Shown: piece by piece, positions 36,539-43,820 of the stretch
Layout of the letters: every line of letters starts with the position of its first letter
Numbering within the stretch: the first letter of the stretch is position 1
From: Streptomyces erythrochromogenes
GTDB taxonomy: Bacteria; Actinomycetota; Actinomycetes; Streptomycetales; Streptomycetaceae
DNA length: 64,000 nucleotides
NCBI RefSeq assembly: GCF_036170895.1
Contig: NZ_CP108036.1
Span: 1,054,001 to 1,118,000 of the forward strand
Reading direction: 5' to 3'
Program-made: the position numbers and the translations under genes
Notes under the pieces: generated by a model
Told to the model about the DNA's origin: nothing
The model's database searches: none
The model's input: the letters and a program-made list of their open reading frames with translations, nothing else

Positions 36539-37234
36539 ATGACTTCGACAAATGCCGGCATCAACGATCTGATGCGGTTCTACCTTCCGCGCAGCGACGG
36601 AGAGCCGAATCTCTTCGAGATATGGGAGCGCGGTGAAGCGCGCGGCGACTCGGTCACACCCTCCACGTACTCCTCCGCCTATCGCGAATGGATGCAGGAC
36701 AAGCTCGTCGACGCGCTCAAAGACCACGGGGCGTCGAGGCTGTTGAGCCTGGGCAGCGGCAACGCCGCTGTGGAGAGCGACATCGCTCAAGGCGGCTATC
36801 GCGTGCTCGCCGTCGATGCAATGCCCGAAGCAGTCGCGATGGCCAAGGCGAAGGGCGTCGACGCGCTGCAGGGCGACGTGACCACCTGGGCCCCCGAAGG
36901 GGACTGGCCGGTCATCTACATGGACGGCCTCCTCGGCCACCTCTACACCGCCGAGCACGGCCTGTCCCCCATGCTGACGCGGATCCGCACCTGGCTGAGT
37001 GGGAACGCGACCGGCAGGGGGACCCTGATCGCTTCCAACGACAGCACCCAGGACGGCAGTGCAGCCCAGTGCGCCCCCGGCGTCGACGGGTTCCACTGGC
37101 TGTCCGCCCGGTATATCCGCGACGAAGCCCTCGCCGCCGGGTTCGCCGAGGTCACCACCGAGACCTTCCTCTACGAACGCCCCCTGTCGGGCGAGCGTGC
37201 GCGTGCCGTCATCACCGCGACCATCGGGCACTGA
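36539..37234 (+). CDS. class I SAM-dependent methyltransferase
   Basis: A 231-residue Rossmann-fold methyltransferase. SAM motif I is RLLSLGSGNAAVESDIA (residues ~66-82), motif II acidic end VLAVDAM, with ALQGDVTTW following. The N-terminus (INDLMRFYLPRSDGEPNLFE) is distinctive and not a generic MTase leader. AGAAGGGG precedes the ATG. It lies 65 bp after folE and 32 bp before the decarboxylase, so is in the operon. Whether it methylates a deazapurine, an amino acid or supplies a carbon to a ring is not known; a C1 unit from methionine is used in tabtoxinine biosynthesis. Confidence 0.85.
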   Translation: MTSTNAGINDLMRFYLPRSDGEPNLFEIWERGEARGDSVTPSTYSSAYREWMQDKLVDALKDHGASRLLSLGSGNAAVESDIAQGGYRVLAVDAMPEAVAMAKAKGVDALQGDVTTWAPEGDWPVIYMDGLLGHLYTAEHGLSPMLTRIRTWLSGNATGRGTLIASNDSTQDGSAAQCAPGVDGFHWLSARYIRDEALAAGFAEVTTETFLYERPLSGERARAVITATIGH

Positions 37235-37266
37235 GCCCGTCGCCCACGACAAGGAAAGGAGCCTCC

Positions 37267-38550
37267 ATGCCGATCAGCTCGTCGTTCGAGCGACGTCTCG
37301 GCTCGGTGGTGACGCGGGCCGCGGAGCACTTCGGTACTCCGTTCCACCTGTATGACGTGCAGGGCATCAAGGACACCTGCGACGAGTTCGACCAGGCCTT
37401 CGCGGGCACCCCCTACCGCGAATACTTCGCGGTCAAGGCCCTTCCGAACCCGGCAGCTCTGAAGATCCTCGCCGATCGCGGTTTCGGGTTCGACTGCAGC
37501 TCCCTGCCCGAACTCACCCTCGCCCGTCAGGCTGGTGCGAGCGGTCACGACATCTGCTTCACATCGAACAACACCAGCTCCGCGGAGCTCGAAGCCGCCG
37601 TCGGCAGCGGCGCACTCGTCAACGTGGACGACGAGGCCGTGCTCGACAAGCTCGCCGCCCTGCCCGACGTTCCCCGCACCCTGTGCTTCCGGGTCCATCC
37701 GGGCAAGGACCGGCAGGGGATTCTGGACTCCCGTCTCGGGGACGCCGAGTCGGCCAAGTTCGGTATCCCCGCCGACCGGCTGGCTCACGTGTGCGCGCGG
37801 GCACAGCGGCTGGGGGTCGAGTCCTTCGGCCTGCACATGATGCTGGGCTCGGGATATCTGACACTGGAACCGTTCCTGCTGACGCTCGACCTCCTCCTGG
37901 ATCAGGCCGTACGGCTGCGCGCCGAGCTCGGCATCGAGGTCGGCTTCGTCAACCTCGGTGGCGGGCTGGGTATTCCGTACCGCCCTGACGAGCGGCCGTT
38001 CGCCCTCGCCGAGCTCGCCGGCAGGATCCGCGGCCGCCTCGAGGAATGGGAGAAGCGTCATGGCGTGACCCGGCCTCGCGTGTGCTTCGAGAGCGGGCGC
38101 TTCGTCACCGGGCCGCACGGCGTCCTGGTGACCCGGGTACTGAACAGGATGAGCAAGTTCCGGGAGTTCGTCGGGGTCGACGCCAGCATGAGTGCCCTGA
38201 TGCGTCCGGCCCTCTATGAGTCGGCCTACCACCACATCACCGTTCACGACTCCGCCGGCCGGCCCTGCGAGGTGGTCGACGTCGTCGGCTCGCTCTGCGA
38301 GAACAACGACAAGTTCGCCCGGCAGCGTGCTCTGCCCGCCGTGTCCGAGGGCGACCTCCTGCTCATCCACGACACCGGGGCTCATGCCCATTCGATGGGG
38401 TTCACCTACAACGGCCGGCTGCGGCCCCAGGAACTGCTGCTGCACCCGGACGGCAGCGTCGAGCGGATCCGGAGGGCGGAGAGCCAGCAGGACTACTTCG
38501 CCACACTGGACTGCACACCGGCCAGGCTCGCGGCGCCCGGTGTCACATGA
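37267..38550 (+). CDS. LysA-like PLP-dependent amino-acid decarboxylase
   Basis: A 427-residue fold-type III PLP enzyme of the diaminopimelate/ornithine decarboxylase family. Motifs: FAVKALPNP with PLP lysine K57, NLGGGLGIPY (phosphate-binding glycines), FESGRFVTGPHG in place of the usual EPGR, and C344 in GSLCENNDKFARQ (the decarboxylase catalytic Cys), then IHDTGAHAHSMGFTYNGRLR. ATG at 37267 fits the LysA N-terminus; the frame extends upstream only as an R-rich shadow of the methyltransferase. A second, specialised LysA beside DapD- and DapC-like genes suggests a dedicated lysine-type branch. TGA overlaps the next ATG. Confidence 0.9.
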   Translation: MPISSSFERRLGSVVTRAAEHFGTPFHLYDVQGIKDTCDEFDQAFAGTPYREYFAVKALPNPAALKILADRGFGFDCSSLPELTLARQAGASGHDICFTSNNTSSAELEAAVGSGALVNVDDEAVLDKLAALPDVPRTLCFRVHPGKDRQGILDSRLGDAESAKFGIPADRLAHVCARAQRLGVESFGLHMMLGSGYLTLEPFLLTLDLLLDQAVRLRAELGIEVGFVNLGGGLGIPYRPDERPFALAELAGRIRGRLEEWEKRHGVTRPRVCFESGRFVTGPHGVLVTRVLNRMSKFREFVGVDASMSALMRPALYESAYHHITVHDSAGRPCEVVDVVGSLCENNDKFARQRALPAVSEGDLLLIHDTGAHAHSMGFTYNGRLRPQELLLHPDGSVERIRRAESQQDYFATLDCTPARLAAPGVT

Positions 38551-39725
38551 GCGGCGCCCGGTCGTGGAGCAGGGACGAAGCGCTGGCTCTGGCCGGGGCA
38601 TCCGGGCACAGGCCCCTGGACCTGTCGCTCGGGATTCCCTGCGACCCTCCGCCGCGGGTCCCGGGTGCGGCGCATACGTCCCGCCAGCCCCGCGCCCGGG
38701 TGACCGCCGCATATCCGCCGAGTGCCGGTACCCCGCAGTTGCGCGACGCGATCACCGGGTATCTGCTCCGCAGGTACGCAGTCGCCGTTCCGCCGGAGGC
38801 GGTTGCAGCCTGTGTGGGATCCAAGGAGTTCATCTCCACGCTCCCGCTGTTCCTCCGGGACCTGACACAGCAACACGCCAGGGGCGCCGGGCGTGACACC
38901 GTGCTGATCCCGGCCCTGGGCTATCCGTCGTACGCGTTCGGCGCCCGGCTGGCAGGGCTGCGGGTCCACCGCGTCCCCGTCGACGAGACGTTCCGTATCC
39001 GCCTGGACCGCATCGCGCCGCATGTGGTGAGCCGCGCACTGTGCCTGTGGGTCAACAGTCCCGCGAACCCCACAGGGGTCGTCGAGGACCTGGACCGGGT
39101 CGCTGCGTGGGGGCGTGCACACGGCGTGCTCGTGGTGTCCGACGAGGCGTACGCCGAGACCACCTGGTGCCACGAACCGCGGACCGTGCTGCGCGGCGGC
39201 CTGGACGGTGTGCTCACCGTCCACAGCCTGTCCAAGCGGTCGAACGCACCCGGACTCCGAGTCGGCTTCTACGCCGGCGACCCTACGCTGGTCGCCGGAC
39301 TCGTACACCGCCGCAGGCAGGGGGGCCTCATGGCCGCGGCGGCCTCCCAGCAGTTCGCCGCGAGCCTGCTCGCCGACGACCGGCATGCCGCGGAGCAGCG
39401 CTCCCGCAACGCGCGCCGGGTCTCGGACCTGGTCGACCGGCTCAACGCCCTGGGACTGCCGTGTGCTTCTCCCGCAGGAGGGTTGTTCGCGTGGGTGGCC
39501 GCGCCCGAGGGCGGGGGACGTGCATTTGCCCACCATGCAGCCGCGCACGCCGGTGTGGTCGTGACACCGGGCAGCGAGTTCGGGCCTCGCGGCGACGGAT
39601 ACGTCCGCATCGCGGCCGTTCACGACCTGTCGGCGATCGCCTCCCGGCTGGCGCTGCTGCGCCCTGCCGCGGCCCGGCGGCGCAGTGCTGATCCGTCCGA
39701 CACGGCATCTCAGGAGTCTCAGTGA
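38547..39725 (+). CDS. class I/II aminotransferase (DapC-like)
   Basis: A 392-residue fold-type I aminotransferase. PLP features: AYPPSAGTPQLRDAI, LWVNSPANPTGVV, VVSDEAYAE, and the Schiff-base lysine in TVHSLSKRSNAPGLRVGFYA. The sequence groups with N-succinyldiaminopimelate aminotransferases (DapC) and similar, fitting the DapD-like neighbour. It overlaps the decarboxylase by 4 bp (ATGA). Likely transaminates the keto group of a succinylated or related lysine-pathway intermediate. Confidence 0.87.
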   Translation: MSGARSWSRDEALALAGASGHRPLDLSLGIPCDPPPRVPGAAHTSRQPRARVTAAYPPSAGTPQLRDAITGYLLRRYAVAVPPEAVAACVGSKEFISTLPLFLRDLTQQHARGAGRDTVLIPALGYPSYAFGARLAGLRVHRVPVDETFRIRLDRIAPHVVSRALCLWVNSPANPTGVVEDLDRVAAWGRAHGVLVVSDEAYAETTWCHEPRTVLRGGLDGVLTVHSLSKRSNAPGLRVGFYAGDPTLVAGLVHRRRQGGLMAAAASQQFAASLLADDRHAAEQRSRNARRVSDLVDRLNALGLPCASPAGGLFAWVAAPEGGGRAFAHHAAAHAGVVVTPGSEFGPRGDGYVRIAAVHDLSAIASRLALLRPAAARRRSADPSDTASQESQ

Positions 39726-39834
39726 CGAGGTCTGGCCGCTTGTGTGACGGGCGGCCCCGGAGAAGCCGCTGAAGGCAAGTCCTCATCAGCCGCATCCGGC
39801 CCTCCCGGGCCGCCTCACAACCTACGGAGGCCTC

Positions 39835-40710
39835 ATGCCCCAGCATCACGGCCGGACGGCCGACGCAACCCCCTTCTCCGTCTCTCGCAGCAGTCCCGTC
39901 CCGGAAGCGATCGATGAGCTGTGGGAGCGGCGCGCCGACCTCTCACCCACGGACGACGCAGCCCGCCGTACCGTCACCGAGGCCATCGACCTGCTCGACA
40001 GCGGTGCCGCACGGGTGGCCGCCGTGGACCAGGCCAGCGACGAGGTCGTGGTGGACGAGCGGGCTCGACGCGCGATCCTGCTGGCTTTCAGGGTGCTGAG
40101 CATGCGGACGTCGGAGGCCGGGCCCTTCCGGTACCAGGATCGCCTTCCGCTGAAACGGCGCTTCGACCGGGTGCGGGTGGCGCCGGGCGCGATCGCACGC
40201 TGGGGCAGCCATCTTGCGCCCGGAGTGGTGCTGATGCCGTCCTACGTCAACGTCGGAGCCCACGTCGGAGCCGGAACACTGGTCGACACCTGGGCGACGG
40301 TGGGCTCCTGCGCACAGATCGGCAGCAACGTGCATCTGTCCGGAGGCGTCGGCATCGGTGGCGTTCTCGAGCCGCCGGGTGCCGTCCCCGTCGTCGTGGA
40401 GGACGAGACATTCGTGGGATCCCGCTCGGTGATCGTCGAGGGAGCCCGTGTACGGCGGGGGGCAAAGCTGGGCGCCGGCGTGCTGCTGACGAGCAGCACG
40501 CCCGTGTTCGATGCGGACACCGGAGAGGAACTGCCGCGCGGACAGGCGCCGGCCTGGTCGGTGTGTGTGAGCTCGACCCGCCTGCGGATGTTTCCCGGCG
40601 GTGAGTTCGGAGTTCCCTGCCTGCTCGTGATCAAGCGTCTGGGCGAAGGGGAGGAACACGACAAGCTCCTGTTGGAAAGCCTGTTCCGCGAGCACGGCAC
40701 CGCCCTCTGA
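39835..40710 (+). CDS. DapD-like tetrahydrodipicolinate N-succinyltransferase
   Basis: A 291-residue left-handed parallel beta-helix acyltransferase. The hexapeptide core with VVLMPSYVNVGAHVGAGTLVD, TWATVGSCAQIGSNVHLSG and GVGIGGVLEP is the signature of the proteobacterial-type DapD, which differs from the usual actinobacterial DapD. It uses succinyl-CoA to open tetrahydrodipicolinate from the lysine pathway. GGAGG precedes the ATG. Together with the LysA- and DapC-like genes it recreates three of the succinyl-DAP pathway steps, as TabB does in tabtoxin synthesis. Confidence 0.9.
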   Translation: MPQHHGRTADATPFSVSRSSPVPEAIDELWERRADLSPTDDAARRTVTEAIDLLDSGAARVAAVDQASDEVVVDERARRAILLAFRVLSMRTSEAGPFRYQDRLPLKRRFDRVRVAPGAIARWGSHLAPGVVLMPSYVNVGAHVGAGTLVDTWATVGSCAQIGSNVHLSGGVGIGGVLEPPGAVPVVVEDETFVGSRSVIVEGARVRRGAKLGAGVLLTSSTPVFDADTGEELPRGQAPAWSVCVSSTRLRMFPGGEFGVPCLLVIKRLGEGEEHDKLLLESLFREHGTAL

Positions 40711-40880
40711 GGCCATGACGGCGGCGCCCCGGTCTCCAGCGTTGACCACGGCTCAGGGCCGTCGTCCAACGGTGTGGAGGCAGCCATCCGTTCGGCGGGC
40801 GAACGCGCGGACCGGCTCGGTCTGACCATGACAGCGGCCCTCCCTGCCGTCACCCCTTCCACGACACCGTAAGGAATCAC

Positions 40881-41891
40881 ATGTCCGACGTCTTTCCCGT
40901 CCTCGATCTCAGGGATGCGGACCGCGGTCCCGAGGCCCGCGCGGCGTTCCTCGACAGTTTGCGCTCGGCCATCCACGAGATCGGCTTCTTCCAACTCGTC
41001 GGCCACGAAGTGGAAGGAGCCGATCGGATGCTGCAGCTGGCGCGCGACTTCTTCGCCCTGCCCCAGTCCGAGCTGGAGCAGCTGAGCATCCTCAATTCCC
41101 CCCATTTCCGCGGCTACTCGGAAGTGGGCCGCGAGCTCACCCAGGGCAGGCCGGACCAGCGAGCGCAGCTGGACATCGGCCCCGAACAGGAGAAGCAGGT
41201 ACCCCGCGGCCCGGACGATCCCGGCTACCTCTGGCTGGCAGGCCCGAACCAGTGGCCGCAGGGCATGCCCGAGCTCCGGTCGGCGACCATCGACTGGATC
41301 TCGGCGCTCACCCGAGTGTCACAGCGCCTGCTCCGACTGATCCTCGCCTCGCTCGAGGCACCGGCGGACTTCCTGGACCACGTCGTCTCGCCCGACCCGC
41401 ACGTGCACTTCAAGCTCCTGCACTACCCCGGCCGCGACGGCGACGGCGGGACCTCCGACCAGGGAATCGGGGTGCACAAGGACTACGGACTGCTCACGCT
41501 ACTGCTCCAGGACGAGCACGGCGGACTCCAGGTGTCCGTCGACGAGGGCGATTTCGTCGACGTCCCGGTGATCCCCGGCGCCTTCGTCGTGAACCTGGGC
41601 GAGCTCTTGGAGGTCGCCACCCGCGGCTACCTGCGAGCCACCACGCACCGGGTCGTCAGCCCCGCATCCGGTGTGAACCGCTACTCGGCGCCCTTCTTCT
41701 TCAACCCGCGTCTCGAAGCGACGATGCAGCCGCTGCCCACCCGGTTCGTCCGCGAAGCGGCCGGCGTGGTGCACGACCCCGCCAACCCACTGACATCGAG
41801 CTACGGCAGCAACACCATGCGTGGCATGCTGCGCGCCTTCCCAGAGGTCATCGCCCGGCACCACCCCGAGCTCCTCCAGCAGCAGACCTGA
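40881..41891 (+). CDS. Fe(II)-dependent dioxygenase, isopenicillin N synthase family
   Basis: A 336-residue non-haem iron oxygenase. The 2-His-1-carboxylate triad is H199 and D201 (GIGVHKDYGLL) plus H256 (ATTHRVVSP); R267 and S269 (NRYSAPFFF) form the RxS motif that binds 2-oxoglutarate or the substrate carboxylate. The N-terminal DIOX_N region (IHEIGFFQLVGHE) is present. Likely hydroxylates or cyclises the amino-acid unit; both hydroxylation and oxidative ring formation are known in this family. AAGGAAT precedes the ATG. 170 bp after dapD-like gene. Confidence 0.9.
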   Translation: MSDVFPVLDLRDADRGPEARAAFLDSLRSAIHEIGFFQLVGHEVEGADRMLQLARDFFALPQSELEQLSILNSPHFRGYSEVGRELTQGRPDQRAQLDIGPEQEKQVPRGPDDPGYLWLAGPNQWPQGMPELRSATIDWISALTRVSQRLLRLILASLEAPADFLDHVVSPDPHVHFKLLHYPGRDGDGGTSDQGIGVHKDYGLLTLLLQDEHGGLQVSVDEGDFVDVPVIPGAFVVNLGELLEVATRGYLRATTHRVVSPASGVNRYSAPFFFNPRLEATMQPLPTRFVREAAGVVHDPANPLTSSYGSNTMRGMLRAFPEVIARHHPELLQQQT

Positions 41892-41915
41892 CGGGGCTAC
41901 CAGGGGAGACCTCCC

Positions 41916-42054
41916 ATGCACTCAACAGCGCCGAAACCCGCCCTGTTCGAACCGCCGCTGCCACCCGGGGCCGAGGACGGCCGACGTGCCCGGAGAGCCG
42001 TACGACTCGCTCCTGCCGGACCACCCCTTCCGGGAACACCGCAGCGCCGCATGA
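41916..42054 (+). pseudogene. possible small peptide gene with a frame break
   Basis: Between the oxygenase and the ligase. GGGGAGA precedes ATG 41916, which reads MHSTAPKPALFEPPLPPGAE and then loses codon bias; from about 41980 the next frame has strong third-position GC and reads DVPGEPYDSLLPDHPFREHR to a stop at 42054. Joined, these give a ~46-residue peptide. Either a degraded gene, a sequencing indel, or a genuine short ORF with a frameshift. No family recognised. The in-frame continuation of 41916 ends at 42098. Confidence 0.3.
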
Positions 42055-42138
42055 CCACAAGCGCCTCAGCACATCTCCCGATGTCCCCAACCCCTTGAAC
42101 CCTCCACACTCGCCGAGCCGAACAGAGAGCCCACGCCC

Positions 42139-43446
42139 ATGACAACCGACCGTCCCGCAGTACTGCTGGTCGACCCGAGCCGCACCACCGCCGGCTACAA
42201 GACCGCCGCCCGCGCCGCCGGATACCTCGTCGTCTCCCTCTACACGTGCACCTACACCACGACGAGGGACAGCCACGCCGACGGCGACGACGTGACGCTG
42301 TACGGCGAAGTCAACGACACCGGAGCCCCCGAGACCGCCGAGGAGGCCGAGCAGGCCGCGCTGACAGCCGTCCGCGAGCTGCGCCGCGCCGGTCTCCGCA
42401 TCCGCGCCGTCATTCCGGCGCTGGAGGTCAGCACCCACATCGCCGACCGGATCGCAGCCCTGCTGGGCCTGCCCGGCAACGACCACACTCTGGCCTGGGC
42501 GCGACGCAACAAGGCCGCCATGCGGGAACGTGCCCACCGAGCCGGGCTGCGCATACCCGAATTCCGCCGCGTGCGCTCCGTGTCGGACATCGCCGCCGCC
42601 GCACACGAGATCGGGTTCCCGGCGATCCTCAAGCCCACTCTCGGCTCCGCCGCCAAGGGCGTGACCCTCCTCCGCGATGCCGAGGCCCTGTGCGATCTGA
42701 ACCACCTGGAGACCCACGACGCCTTCGACAGGCCCATCCGGGAGTGGCTGGTCGAGGAGTACGTCCGGGGCCCGGAGATCCAGGCGAACTTCTACAGCTT
42801 CGGCGGCGAGCACCGCCTGGTGGACATGTGGCAATACCGCCAGCCCGACGACCGCGACTACGACTTCCCCATCTGGGACAGCGTCCGCATCGACGAGAGC
42901 CACCCACGCTGGCACGAGGTCGAGCGGTACGTGCGCCAGGCCCTGGACGCGTACGGCATCGAGCACGGGCCCAGCCACACCGAAGTCAAGTGCGCCGAGG
43001 ACGGCGTGCACCTGATGGAGATCGCCTCGCGCCTCCCGGGCGGCCCGGTGGTCGGCATGTGGGAGAAGCACACCGACATGAACCCCTTCGCCGACGGCCT
43101 GAGCTGCTTCCTGGGAGAGCGGCCCGCGACGTTCGACGCCCCGGTCGCCTTCCACGGCAGCTACGGGGCCCTGGCCATCCGCAATGACGATGAGCCCGGA
43201 ACGCTGTCCGCCATCCACGGACTCGACGCCGTGGACGCCCTGGACGGCATTGATGAGGTGCTCATCGGCTACCAGCCGGGCGACCTGGTCCCGGTCACCA
43301 GCAGCGGCATGAACATCCCGCTGGGGTTCTACGTGTCGGGCAGCGACGGTGACGCGGTGCTCCGCACCCTCGCGACGATCCGTGCGGAAGTGTCGTTGGA
43401 GATCGCCCGCAGGCCCGCCGACCGCACCGAGGCGCAACGGTCGTGA
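42139..43446 (+). CDS. ATP-grasp amino-acid (dipeptide) ligase
   Basis: A 435-residue ATP-grasp enzyme of the BacD/TblF-like L-amino-acid ligase type. Nucleotide and metal motifs: FPAILKPTLGSAAKGVTLL (ATP lysine and glycine loop), WLVEEYVRGPEIQANFYSFG, and the Mg-binding stretch THTEVK...HLMEIASRLPGG near residues 285-305. It makes an amide bond between a carboxylate, via acyl phosphate, and an amine. In this cluster it could join two amino acids, or couple 7-carboxy-7-deazaguanine to an amine. No clear RBS. GTG of the next short frame overlaps its stop. Confidence 0.88.
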   Translation: MTTDRPAVLLVDPSRTTAGYKTAARAAGYLVVSLYTCTYTTTRDSHADGDDVTLYGEVNDTGAPETAEEAEQAALTAVRELRRAGLRIRAVIPALEVSTHIADRIAALLGLPGNDHTLAWARRNKAAMRERAHRAGLRIPEFRRVRSVSDIAAAAHEIGFPAILKPTLGSAAKGVTLLRDAEALCDLNHLETHDAFDRPIREWLVEEYVRGPEIQANFYSFGGEHRLVDMWQYRQPDDRDYDFPIWDSVRIDESHPRWHEVERYVRQALDAYGIEHGPSHTEVKCAEDGVHLMEIASRLPGGPVVGMWEKHTDMNPFADGLSCFLGERPATFDAPVAFHGSYGALAIRNDDEPGTLSAIHGLDAVDALDGIDEVLIGYQPGDLVPVTSSGMNIPLGFYVSGSDGDAVLRTLATIRAEVSLEIARRPADRTEAQRS

Positions 43447-43820
43447 GCATCGGGCCGGACCGCAGAACAGCCGCGGCTGCCCGGTCCGGCCTCAGGTCGG
43501 CTTCCGGTCACCGCCCTGCTCACCGAGCCGCACGCGGGCACCGGCCTCGTACCGCCGCACGGTGTGGACCTGCGGCCCACCATCCTGGACACGACCGATG
43601 TCGAGACGCCCACGAAGCGGTCTCCGACCTTGCCGCCGAGTTGCGCTGAAGGTGGAGAGCCTGCTCGCCGCGCCCAGAGACGAAGGCCCCAGAGAGGAAA
43701 CCGTGCACCACACCGACATTCCAGGGGGCGGTCCCGCCCGCTGCCCGGACCACATCGCCGGGATGCGGACAGACATCCGGCCCACTTCCACCCGTTGCTC
43801 CGCAGGGGAGCGGTGACCGC
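43443..43820 (+). pseudogene. decayed coding remnant between ligase and exporter
   Basis: A GTG at 43443 overlaps the ligase stop, but coding bias moves between frames. One frame reads VTALLTEPHAGTGLVPPHGV then DLRPTILDTTDVE, and another takes over with HEAVSDLAAELR to a stop at 43649. The pieces look like one frameshifted short protein of unknown family. The rest up to 43820 shows no gene. Confidence 0.3.
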
